Positions 37,602 to 45,681 of a stretch of DNA of 64,000 nucleotides are shown in pieces. Positions within the stretch are counted from its first letter, which is position 1, and each line of letters begins with the position of its first letter. The stretch is from Weissella coleopterorum (GTDB lineage: Bacteria; Bacillota; Bacilli; Lactobacillales; Lactobacillaceae): contig NZ_CP049888.1 in NCBI RefSeq assembly GCF_011304355.1, positions 806,001-870,000 on the forward strand, given 5' to 3'. The notes under the pieces are model-generated. The model did no database searches. It was not told the DNA's origin and was given only the letters and a program-made list of their open reading frames with translations. Position numbers and translations under genes: made by a program.

Positions 37602-40464
37602 AATAAAAAGCTCCTTTATGATGTATTATATCGAACAATTTGTCCGTAATTCCATCATAGGAGCCGGGTTAAATACTATGACAATGAGTTATACTCACTT
37701 GGAGCAAAAGATAATCTCGATGATAACGACTCTTACTTAAAATATAAACGATATTTAAATCAAAGCTTAGAGTCAAAAGAAATTTACAATGTTGCCATTG
37801 CTGGTAAGTATGGAAGTGGAAAATCATCAATTATTGATACTTATTTTAAGGATAAAAACAATTATTTACGTGTAAGTTTAGCTACATTTGATAGCACAAA
37901 GCAGGATAAATATGAAACACCAGGTAAGGATGAAGACGAAGAAGAGAATAAAGTAGATGATAAGCTTATTTTTAGTAATATCCTTAATCAAATCATATAT
38001 CAAATTAATCCAAATAAAATTCCATTAACTCATTTTAGAGTAAAAAAACCACTGAGCTGGTTTGTAAAAATATTAATAATAGTATTAATTAGTTTGATAG
38101 GAGTATATTTTATTCCTATACCAACAAACATATATAGATTCGTACCATATCAAAAGTATATTCCTTTGGTAATACTATTCATTTTAATGATACTTTCTTG
38201 GAAATTAGTTGAGTTGATTGAATTTAACAAATTAAAATTATCTTTTCATCAAGTGGAAACAGAAATAAAAGTTACTCAAGATGATTTGTTTGAAACATAT
38301 ACCGATGAAATAATATATTTATTTGAGAAATCAAAAAAATCCGTTTTAATAATTGAAGATCTAGATAGATTTGAGAATTTAGTTATTTTTGAAAAATTAC
38401 GTGAGTTAAATAATAAGTTAAATCAACATGGTAATAAAAAATGGACATTTATCTATTTGATGAAAGATGACTTATTTCATAATGCTAAAGATCGTGTTAA
38501 ATTTTTTGAAATAATTATTCCTGTAATTCCCATTATCACAACGAATAATTCGTATGATAAGCTACGAAAAATTTTACCAAGTGATAATTACGCCATTGAG
38601 GATCGATTACTTGATATCTTAAGTGTTGAATTAGATGATTACCGGTTACTATTGAATATTTACAATGAGTTTATGGTATATCAGCAAAGCGATTCTAATT
38701 TTGTGAACAATAATGAATTATTAGCATTAATAGCTTATAAGAATCTACACCCATCTGATTTTGATGATTTACAAAATGGACAGGGTACACTGGCTGCAAT
38801 AGTGTCTGAAGCAAAAAACAATATACAAGATCAAATTAATAGATTAAATGAAGATATACAAGTTTTAGAGACTAACTATATAGATAGCAAGTTAAGAACA
38901 GAAGTTGAATACTTTATCTTGTGGATATCACAAAATGGAAAAATTCATGATCCATTAACGTATGTAGAAGCCGAAAAATTTGTTAAGGGGCAAGATAGTA
39001 TTTATTTTTCTGATAATAGTTTATCTAACTCATATAGCTCGTATGCGTACAATGATTTTAAGGAGATTAGCAATTATACGCCAAAAATAATGGATGAGAG
39101 TGAATATAATTCAAAAAAAATTATATTAGAAGAGAGAATAAATTTATTACGACAGTTTAAGTTGAAAGATATAGATATTGATGAGTTTGATTTTGAAATT
39201 CCTAATGTGCTATTAATGCTTATTAAGAATGAATATATAACAGAAAACTATCTAAGTACTATAAATCATTTTCATGGAGATCAGAGTTCTCGTTTATTTT
39301 TATCAAATATCTTTAAAGAGGAGAACGATATTGATGTATATATGGAACTTAAAGACATTCCTGGACTATTAGTAAAGCTCCAAGAAATGGATTACAAAAA
39401 GAAACAAATTTTAAACTTTTCATTAGCCCAATATTTATATGATAATGATTTTGATAAGTTTAAAATAGTATTGACTACGGCTATAGACGAAAATAATGGA
39501 TTTATAGAAGGCTTAATCGATAAAGACCCTAGAATTTATGAAACTATTGTTGATCTTCATAAAAACATTAAATTTGAAATACAATATTTAGATAATGAGC
39601 AAATTAAGTATGATATCATAATGCATTCCTACTATAAAGATACAAATGACAATAATTTAAATACGTTAGGAGTGATGAGAGAATTTAATGAAGAAATTGG
39701 TATTGAGTTTTTAAATAATAGCGCTGTATATGAATCGTTAAAACTATTTTGGTTGGAACATGGAGGAATTAAATTTAAGTTTAATAATTTATCTGATATT
39801 AAAAATAAGAATTTATGGAACGATGTATTAAATTTTACTTTAATGGAGAAAAAAATATCAAATGTTAATATTTATTTGTCTGAATGGAAATTAACAAATA
39901 GAATAAAAGAGTATCTAAGAATGTTTAAATTAGAACAAGACGAATCTTTGCGATTTGAATTTATTGAAGATTCTTTGTATGACAATGAAGTTTCCTATAA
40001 TTTATTTAAAGGTATTTGGAGATACTACAATGAGGAACCATTTTCTATTGATAAATATAAAACCCTTTCAACTAAAAAGGTTGAATTCCTTATTGAACAC
40101 AAAATGTTAAAAATTGATACTAGTTTAGTTAATGTGATTAATAATATGGATTTGCCTATTCCACGTAATTTAGACTTACATCAATTGAAAGAGATGGTAA
40201 ATACTGAAGAGATTGGATTAAATCCAGCAATGTTGATGGCTATTTTAGAAGAAAAAGATGATTTGAATGAAAAATTATTTATAAGGAATATGAAAAGTTT
40301 TACTATTGATTTTGTAATTGGATATTTTAAGAAGAATAAAATTGGGGATCCTCATTTGTCAGGCATTTACACACGGGAAAAAGGATTTCAGAGTCGTACT
40401 TTTGATAATAACGAAACGAATGAAGCAATATTAGAATGGTTCCAAAATATTGATGAAATAACAG

Positions 40465-40597
40465 AAATAAATATTACAAGTGCTGGACGGTTGAAGCCTA
40501 AATATACTGTTAAAAAGCTAAAATGACGATATAATACTTATAAAATTATTATGTATTACATAAAAAACACTTATTTTAAGGATGAGTGTTTTTTTAT
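40465..40597 (+). repeat. Direct repeat R1, copy 1: 3' end of the NTPase gene plus terminator
   Basis: About 130 bp encoding the last residues of the NTPase (NITSAGRLKPKYTVKKLK) and its terminator. A diverged copy at 42461-42592 encodes NITSSGRLKPKYTVKKLK and a similar, weaker terminator. The two copies bracket the uvrX-yolD pair. Confidence 0.85.
40563..40597 (+). terminator. Terminator of the YobI-like NTPase gene
   Basis: AAAAACACTTAT pairs with ATGAGTGTTTTT (one G:U pair) across a 7-base loop and runs into TTT. Confidence 0.85.
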
Positions 40598-40649
40598 ATG
40601 CCAATAGTTGTAAACTTAATAAATTGTTATTGCATACGTGTTAGTTATT

Positions 40650-40688
40650 ACCTTACAATTGATTAAGTTAAAACTAATCAATTGTAAG
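40650..40688 (+). promoter_or_regulatory. 15-bp perfect inverted repeat at the ribosome site of the uvrX-like gene
   Basis: CCTTACAATTGATTA (40650-40664) and TAATCAATTGTAAGG (40674-40688) are exact complements with a 9-base loop. The second arm contains part of the ribosome site (AAGGGG) of the gene starting at 40699. It could be a repressor operator (for example damage-regulated) or an RNA hairpin that blocks translation. No classical LexA box was seen. Confidence 0.65.
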
Positions 40689-40698
40689 GGGAATTGTT

Positions 40699-42061
40699 AT
40701 GCTTTTGGGTGAAGTAACTAAGAATGAACCACGTAAGAAAATAATGTTAATCGATTCTAAGAGTTTTTACGCTAGCGTTGAAAGTATTGAACTGGGATTG
40801 AATCCTCTTAAATCGATATTAGTTGTTATGAGTCAACAAGAAAATACGAATGGTGGGTTAGTTTTAGCTGCTTCTCCAATGGCTAAAAAACTATTAGAGA
40901 TTAGTAACGTGACAAGACGACGTGATGTACCAAGGGACCCCAGGCTTATTATTGTAGAACCAAGAATGAATCACTATATTGCGATGAATAAGAAGGTTAA
41001 TGATATTTTTAGGCAATATGTTTCTGAAGAAGATCTTCATCTTTATTCCATTGATGAATCCATATTAGATATAACCCCTAATTGGAACTATTTGAAATAT
41101 AAATTTGGTCAAGATTTAACAATGACCAAAATGGCACGGATTATTCAGTTGTATGTTAAAAGAGAGTTAGGGATATATTTAACTGTATGTTAAAAGAGAG
41201 TTAGGGATATATTTAACTGTTGGTATCGGAGAAAGTAATTCAATGGCCAAGATGGCATTAGATATTGAGGCCAAACATGCCAAAAGTTTGATTGGGGAAT
41301 GGTCGTATGAGACGATTCCTGATAAGTTATGGCCGATTACTGATTTTGATGAAGTTTGGAGTATTAGAAGAAAGACTTCAGCTAAATTAAAGCATTTTGG
41401 GATATATTCAATGGGTCAATTGGCTAATACAGATCCGACATTTATAAAGAATAAATTTGGTATCCGTGGGGAAGAATTATTTGCTTTATCCTGGGGTGTG
41501 GACCGTAGCGTTGTTTCGAAAAAGCATCATGTTAAAGCTGGTAATATTTCTAACAGCCAAGTTTTACCAAGGGATTATTCTAATGTACTTGAAATTAAAA
41601 ACGTCATTAGAGAAATTGGTGAACAAGTTTCATCACGATTACGATCAAAAGGGAAGCAGGCCGGGGTTGTATCACTGTATGTAGGATACTCGTTTACGAG
41701 TGCGGAGGAGTTTGGTAGTAAAGGATTTAATGCACAGATGGCGATTGATTCAACAAATAATTCAAAAATGATTGTTGAAGCGTTGAATAATATTTTTAAT
41801 AAGCATTATGAAGGCCAAACAGTTAGGCATTTAGGTGTGTCTGCGGGTAAATTAGTAGATGAGGGTCAAGAACAACTGGACCTTTTAACAGATACAACGA
41901 AACAAGTAAAAGAACGAACCATTGATGAAACAGTAGATAAAATAAGAAATAAATATGGGGTTACATCAATTGTTAAACTATCTTCGCTAGGGGAAGGTGG
42001 AACAATGATTGACCGTGCTGGATTAGTTGGTGGTCATAATGGAGGTAACGCATATGGCTGA
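40699..42061 (+). pseudogene. UvrX/UmuC-type Y-family DNA polymerase, broken by a 34-bp tandem duplication
   Basis: Plasmid-type error-prone lesion-bypass polymerase. The first part (40699-41193) has LIDSKSFYASVE and the catalytic SIDESILDI; the second (from about 41220 to 42061) has GIGESNSMAKMALDIEAK, a helix-hairpin-helix-like region (YSMGQLANTDPTFIKNKFG) and the little finger. Between them 34 bp are duplicated in tandem (41152-41185, 41186-41219), which shifts the frame and stops the first half after YLTVC. Removing one copy restores LTVGIGESNSMAK. The stop overlaps the start of the YolD-like gene. Chromosomal dinB at 24 kb is intact. Confidence 0.88.
41152..41219 (+). repeat. 34-bp perfect tandem duplication inside the polymerase gene
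   Basis: Two identical adjacent copies, 41152-41185 and 41186-41219, each starting TATGTTAAAAGAG and ending TTTAACTG. The length is not a multiple of three, so it causes the frameshift. Confidence 0.97.
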
Positions 42062-42428
42062 TATGAGTCAAACACAAATGGAACGTGCAAAGCAATTTTT
42101 TGAACATGAGTATCAAGAACGTGGAATGGTGAAGTGGCAAGGATATTACTTATCTGATCATACAGAAAATGTATCAGACTATACCCAACAAAGAAAAAAT
42201 AAGATGGACCAAAAGTTAATGCCTGAAATGACACTAGAAGAAATTTCAAGCGTGTTGTTTGCGGCGTATGCCAATCAGCAAGCAGTTAGTGTCCAAGAAA
42301 GAGCAGTTATTGATGGGATAGTCCCAGCGATCATTTCTGGAGTTGTTAAAGGATATGATGAAAATAATGTCTATATTGGTGGCGTTAAGTTGAACCTGGA
42401 AGATATTAATTGGGCTAATGTAAAATAA
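42054..42428 (+). CDS. YolD-like protein, partner of UvrX polymerase
   Basis: About 124 residues. YolD-like proteins are commonly encoded right after UvrX-type polymerases on plasmids and phages and are thought to modulate them. Seen: a central SDHTEN segment, the QKLMPEMTLEEIS helix and a C-terminal small barrel (SGVVKGYDENNVYIGGVKL ... LEDINWANV) typical of the family. ATG 42054 follows GGAGGTAA and overlaps the polymerase stop. The C-terminal third is duplicated at 45436-45583. Confidence 0.65.
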   Translation: MADMSQTQMERAKQFFEHEYQERGMVKWQGYYLSDHTENVSDYTQQRKNKMDQKLMPEMTLEEISSVLFAAYANQQAVSVQERAVIDGIVPAIISGVVKGYDENNVYIGGVKLNLEDINWANVK

Positions 42429-42450
42429 ATGTAAATGATGAAGGTTCACT
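42303..42450 (+). repeat. Direct repeat R2, copy 1: 3' third of the yolD-like gene
   Basis: 148 bp that recur at 45436-45583 without gaps (constant offset 3,133) and roughly 90% identity by eye. The two copies bracket the nucleoside hydrolase - PnuC - Crp cassette. Confidence 0.9.
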
Positions 42451-42460
42451 GTAGTAAAGA

Positions 42461-42592
42461 AAATAAATATTACAAGTTCTGGGCGATTAAAGCCTAAATA
42501 TACTGTTAAAAAGCTTAAATAACGAGATAATACTTATAAGATTGTTATGTCACATGGAAAACGCGCATTCTAAGGATGGGTGTTTTTTGTAT
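42461..42592 (+). repeat. Direct repeat R1, copy 2: remnant of a second NTPase gene end
   Basis: Diverged copy of 40465-40597. It encodes the final 18 residues of a YobI-like NTPase and a degenerate terminator hairpin (AAAACGCGCAT / ATGGGTGTTTT), but no upstream gene body remains. Confidence 0.85.
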
Positions 42593-42634
42593 GACGAAGT
42601 TACAATAAGTATGAACAAACGGTCAAACCGAACG

Positions 42635-42697
42635 TGAAAGCGCATTCAACAATTCGGACATCTGGCGTATTAAAATCTTTCAACCATATTTTATAAT
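42635..42697 (+). promoter_or_regulatory. Promoter region of the nucleoside cassette with a near-cre site
   Basis: TATAAT at 42692-42697 with a weak -35 (TTAAAA) and, upstream at 42635-42648, TGAAAGCGCATTCA, which differs from the cre consensus TGWAANCGNTNWCA at one position. CcpA control of nucleoside use would make sense but is not proved. Confidence 0.45.
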
Positions 42698-42745
42698 GAA
42701 GGTGTTAATTCAAGATCGAAAGATTGAATCAGGAGAGGTATCGAT

Positions 42746-43699
42746 ATGGTTAAAAAAATTTGGATTGATTGTGACCCAGGACATGATGATGCATTAGCTA
42801 TTTTGACAGCATTAGCTTATCCAGAGAAACTGAAACTTTTGGGAGTATCAACAATTGGAGGAAATGAATCTTTAGACAAAGTAACGAATAATGCAAAGAA
42901 TATTTTGCATTTATTGAATGCTAAAGTTCCATTAATTCCTGGTGAGAGAGGACCATTGGTTAAATCATTAAGGAGTGCTCCAGAAGCGCATGGTGAGAGC
43001 GGTATGGATGGTATTGAATTTGTTGAGAATGATTATCCAATTTCAAAAACAAATTTAATAGAATATTGGTATCAGCTATTAATAGACAGTATAGAACCAA
43101 TTACAATGGTAGCAATTGGGCCGTTAACCAACTTGGCTTTATTACTAAAAACATATCCTGAAATTAAAACTAAAATTGAAGCTATTTGTTTGATGGGCGG
43201 AGGTATAGATCATGGTAATATTACACCCGCAGCTGAGTTTAATATTTACGTTGATCCTGAGGCAGCTCAGATTGTATATCAATCAGGTATTCCAATTGTT
43301 ATGGCTGGTCTAGATGTAACAGAAAAATCATATTTAACACGTTTGGAAATTGACCAACTAAAACAACATGGATCTATTTCACAAAAAATTTATGGACTTT
43401 TGGATTTTTATAATAAATCTGGCCGTCAATTTGGGTTTGAAGTTAGCCCAATGCATGATTTATGTACGATTGTATATTTATTAAATCCAGAAGTATTTAA
43501 TGGGAAAAATTATTCAATCGAAATCGTGACAGATGAGGGATTAACCCGAGGAATGACACTAGCTGATTTAAGAAAAAAACCAGTAGTTAAAAATGAAACT
43601 TTTGTGTTATTAGAGTCTGATCGAGAAAAATATGTAACATATTTAATGGAAAGTTTGGCATATTTTGATCAAAAAGTATCGATGAAAGAGGGGCAGTGA
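42746..43699 (+). CDS. Nucleoside hydrolase (IUNH family)
   Basis: Hydrolyses the N-glycosidic bond of ribonucleosides to base and ribose. The 317-residue protein has the calcium-binding signature WIDCDPGHDDALAI at the N-terminus, TIGGNESLDKVTNNA, VAIGPLTNLALLL, the LMGGG loop with AEFNIYVDPEAA, and a late His in SPMHDLCT. Ribosome site AGGAGAGG. It is followed one base later by a PnuC-type transporter, so nicotinamide riboside is a likely substrate, though other nucleosides are possible. Confidence 0.92.
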   Translation: MVKKIWIDCDPGHDDALAILTALAYPEKLKLLGVSTIGGNESLDKVTNNAKNILHLLNAKVPLIPGERGPLVKSLRSAPEAHGESGMDGIEFVENDYPISKTNLIEYWYQLLIDSIEPITMVAIGPLTNLALLLKTYPEIKTKIEAICLMGGGIDHGNITPAAEFNIYVDPEAAQIVYQSGIPIVMAGLDVTEKSYLTRLEIDQLKQHGSISQKIYGLLDFYNKSGRQFGFEVSPMHDLCTIVYLLNPEVFNGKNYSIEIVTDEGLTRGMTLADLRKKPVVKNETFVLLESDREKYVTYLMESLAYFDQKVSMKEGQ

Positions 43700-43700
43700 A

Positions 43701-44396
43701 ATGACTAAAAGAGTAAAAATTCGTGATATTATTTTAAAAGTTATATTAATTATTGGATTAGGAGTAGGGGTCTATTTTTCATTTCAACAAACGTTTCCGG
43801 CAATTTTAAATTCATCAGGTAAAATAAGTCAAAATGTATATATTTGGGCATCAATAATTGCTATGTTTGCGGGATTTATTAATATTTATTACACAACAAA
43901 GCGGGATGTTAAATTTATTTACCCGGACTTAATTAATTTGGTAACTACGATTGTTGCTTTATTTTTGGCACAAACATATTCAATGATGCCTTTGAGTGTT
44001 TGGGGGATTATCGTTGGTTTCATTCAATATTTTGACTGGAAAAATAATGTAACTGAAAATGGAGAAACTAAACTATTACGGATGGATAAAAAAGCAGTAA
44101 TCATTATTATTGTTGGAATTGTTGTAGCATTGGCAATTGTTGCCTTTCTGATGATGATTGGGCATGAAGGACAAGGATTGATTACAGGTGCTTTTACAAC
44201 CGGAACAGGGTTAATCGCAAGTTTCTTATTAGCAAAACGATACTTTGTTGCTGAATATATTTTCTTTGTATTAAATATTTTAATGCTCTCAACATATGTT
44301 ATCTCAGGACAGTTTATGTTGATGATTATTCCATTGGTATATTTTGCCAATAACATTGTTTTCCTTGTATTTAATCGAGTTAGCGATTTTGAATAA
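43701..44396 (+). CDS. PnuC-type nicotinamide riboside transporter
   Basis: 231 residues with seven or eight hydrophobic segments. Near the C-terminus it has AKRYFVAEYIFFVLNILMLS, matching the K-R-x-x-E-Y-x-x-x-x-x-N-I motif of PnuC proteins that import nicotinamide riboside or related pyridines, and an early W residue in the WGIIVGFIQYFDW segment. Translation is coupled to the hydrolase (one base apart). Paired with a nucleoside hydrolase it would give an NAD precursor uptake route. A transporter for another nucleoside (PnuT/PnuX relatives) is an alternative. Confidence 0.8.
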   Translation: MTKRVKIRDIILKVILIIGLGVGVYFSFQQTFPAILNSSGKISQNVYIWASIIAMFAGFINIYYTTKRDVKFIYPDLINLVTTIVALFLAQTYSMMPLSVWGIIVGFIQYFDWKNNVTENGETKLLRMDKKAVIIIIVGIVVALAIVAFLMMIGHEGQGLITGAFTTGTGLIASFLLAKRYFVAEYIFFVLNILMLSTYVISGQFMLMIIPLVYFANNIVFLVFNRVSDFE

Positions 44397-44403
44397 ATGT
44401 TGA

Positions 44404-44434
44404 TAAGACCATAGTAAATTACTGTGGTCTTTAT
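44404..44434 (+). terminator. Terminator after the PnuC-type gene
   Basis: AAGACCATAGTAA pairs with TTACTGTGGTCTT with one G:U pair and only a short loop, then TATTTATT. Confidence 0.82.
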
Positions 44435-44447
44435 TTATTAGACATAG

Positions 44448-44474
44448 TAGACATGAGTCAATTAAACTTATAAT
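44448..44474 (+). promoter_or_regulatory. Possible promoter of the Crp/Fnr gene
   Basis: TAGACA (44448-44453) and TATAAT (44469-44474) separated by 15 bp, 35 bases before the start codon. The spacer is shorter than ideal. Confidence 0.4.
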
Positions 44475-44508
44475 AAGTAGTGATTATTATTTTTAGGAGA
44501 GTAGAGCT

Positions 44509-45243
44509 ATGGATCATTTGGATTTAGATCATATTTGGAATCTTTATAATGACGATCAAGAATTTAATTATAAAATGATTAAAGATTTTGCTGACCAAAA
44601 TGGAAAACGGATGAAATATGAACATGGTTCACAATTAGTAACAGCTGGAGATGAACCACAATTTGTTTATTTCATTGTTAGTGGAACGGTGGGTGGTAAG
44701 AAATTGTTTCTTGATGGAAGTGAGTATAGTTATTTTGAGGTAGATAATCAGAGAGGAAATATTGGTTTATTAGAGTTATTAGCCATGAAAAAGCACTATG
44801 TTGTCACAATTAGATGTATTACTGATGTAGAAGTTGTAAGAATTCCATCAGCATTGATCTATTTAAAAATTATGGAAGATATACAGCTTTTACGAAGCTG
44901 TATAAGGTTAGTAGCTAATGATCTATATAGTTCTTCAAATCGTGAAGGTCGTTTATTTCATTTAAAAGGTGTAGACCGCTTACGCTTACATTTATTAAGA
45001 TACTATGAACAGTCAAAGACACGTCAAGATTCAATTATAATCTATAATAAAACTCAGAGTGATTTAGCTGCTCAAATTGGTCTGAGTATTCGGACAGTTT
45101 CACGAGCATTGAAATTAATGACTGAGCAGGAAGAGATTCAATTATGTGGTCGTAAAATTAAAATAAGTTCACAAAACTATTTAAATATTGTGAACAGTAT
45201 CAATAATTTTGTTGAGTTTGATGCAGATAAAAAAGAGGATTAA
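44509..45243 (+). CDS. Crp/Fnr-family transcription regulator
   Basis: 244 residues: an N-terminal cyclic-nucleotide-binding-like beta roll (about 25-120, with GSQLVTAGDEPQFVYFIVSGTV), a long dimerisation helix and a C-terminal winged helix (about 180-225: TQSDLAAQIGLSIRTVSRALKLM). There is no N-terminal cysteine cluster for an iron-sulfur centre. It sits behind the nucleoside hydrolase and transporter inside the same repeat-bounded segment, so it probably controls that cassette, perhaps in response to a nucleotide or pyridine compound. Confidence 0.85.
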   Translation: MDHLDLDHIWNLYNDDQEFNYKMIKDFADQNGKRMKYEHGSQLVTAGDEPQFVYFIVSGTVGGKKLFLDGSEYSYFEVDNQRGNIGLLELLAMKKHYVVTIRCITDVEVVRIPSALIYLKIMEDIQLLRSCIRLVANDLYSSSNREGRLFHLKGVDRLRLHLLRYYEQSKTRQDSIIIYNKTQSDLAAQIGLSIRTVSRALKLMTEQEEIQLCGRKIKISSQNYLNIVNSINNFVEFDADKKED

Positions 45244-45346
45244 CCTTAAACGTTATAAAATTAATACGTAACAGTCGTAGTGTTCAATTTTTTTCCGTAA
45301 ATTAAGAAATTGTTGTAAAACCCACAAATTCAAAGGAATAGTAAAA

Positions 45347-45561
45347 GAATGCCGAGGATAATTTTGATGATAAACCTTCAATTCATGAACGACCATATTC
45401 CTACCAAAAACGAAGCTGGTTTGCTAAATGAGAAGGCGGTTATTGATGGGTTAGTCCCAGCAATAATTTCTGGAGTTGTTAAAGGATATGATGAAAATAA
45501 TGTTTATATTGGTGGTGTTAAGCTGAGCCTGGAAGATATTAATTGGGCCAATGTAAAATAA
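45347..45561 (+). pseudogene. Chimeric gene fragment ending in the yolD-like C-terminus
   Basis: From about 45436 this is a copy of the 3' third of the yolD-like gene (VIDGLVPAIISGVVKGYD ... NWANVK). Upstream of the junction, another frame reads DNFDDKPSIHERPYSY then QKRSWFAK and stops, which looks like the tail of an unrelated protein. The ATG at 45349 gives a 70-codon frame that crosses both, but it has no ribosome site. Best read as a recombination scar. Confidence 0.65.
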
Positions 45562-45583
45562 ATGTAGATGATGAAGGTTCACT
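45436..45583 (+). repeat. Direct repeat R2, copy 2
   Basis: Second copy of the 148-bp segment at 42303-42450, ending in the same GATGAAGGTTCACT. The copies lie in the same orientation 3,133 bp apart. Confidence 0.9.
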
Positions 45584-45681
45584 TTTACCAGTGAGCTTTT
45601 TGTTTTGGGATAAATTACAATAATCACACATTTTTTAAATTTGTTATGTAACGTGATATAAAAACTGTAGAGGTAGAATCT

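Larger units (their letters stand above)
36345..37665 (-). mobile_element. IS3-family insertion sequence, 1,321 bp, with 3-bp target duplication
   Basis: Terminal inverted repeats: GGCTCCTATG starts the left end (36345) and its exact complement CATAGGAGCC ends the right end (37665), with further matches inside around ATT-CGGACA. GGG at 36342-36344 and 37666-37668 is the probable target duplication. Two overlapping minus-strand frames encode OrfA and OrfB in the -1 arrangement of IS3 elements. It interrupts the YobI-like NTPase gene. If the outer 8 bp are not part of the IS, it would run TG...CA from 36353 to 37657. Confidence 0.88.
36284..40526 (+). pseudogene. YobI-like P-loop NTPase with membrane helices, split by an IS element
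   Basis: ATG 36284 (ribosome site TTAGGAGTAGGG) opens a frame of 20 codons ending FLVG at 36344; the frame resumes after the IS at 37669 and runs to 40526. Removing the IS and one GGG target copy gives one protein of about 972 residues. Seen: LGAKDN leader, Walker A GKYGSGKSS at 66-74, an acidic loop, two hydrophobic segments (about 155-205) and Walker B LIIEDLDRF at about 247-255, as in YobI/KAP-type NTPases. The C-terminal 600 residues are helical and unrecognised. Such membrane-linked NTPases are suspected to act in defence against phages, which is inference here. The distal part alone lacks a proper start, so the gene is probably inactive. Confidence 0.8.

Noticed and set aside
37510..37740. 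Plus-strand frame crossing the right end of the IS
   Set aside because: It runs antisense to orfA and out of the IS into the NTPase gene in the wrong frame; no homology or ribosome site supports it.
42645..42662. TTCAACAATTCGGACAT resembles the inner part of the IS left end (TCAATAATTCGGACAT at 36355)
   Set aside because: Only one short end-like match, no second end and no transposase remnant nearby. It may be a relic of an IS end, but the evidence is too thin to call.
45349..45561. 70-codon open frame as a real gene
   Set aside because: It lacks a ribosome site, its 3' half is a duplicated yolD end, and its 5' half is out of frame with a different protein tail; treated as a recombination scar.
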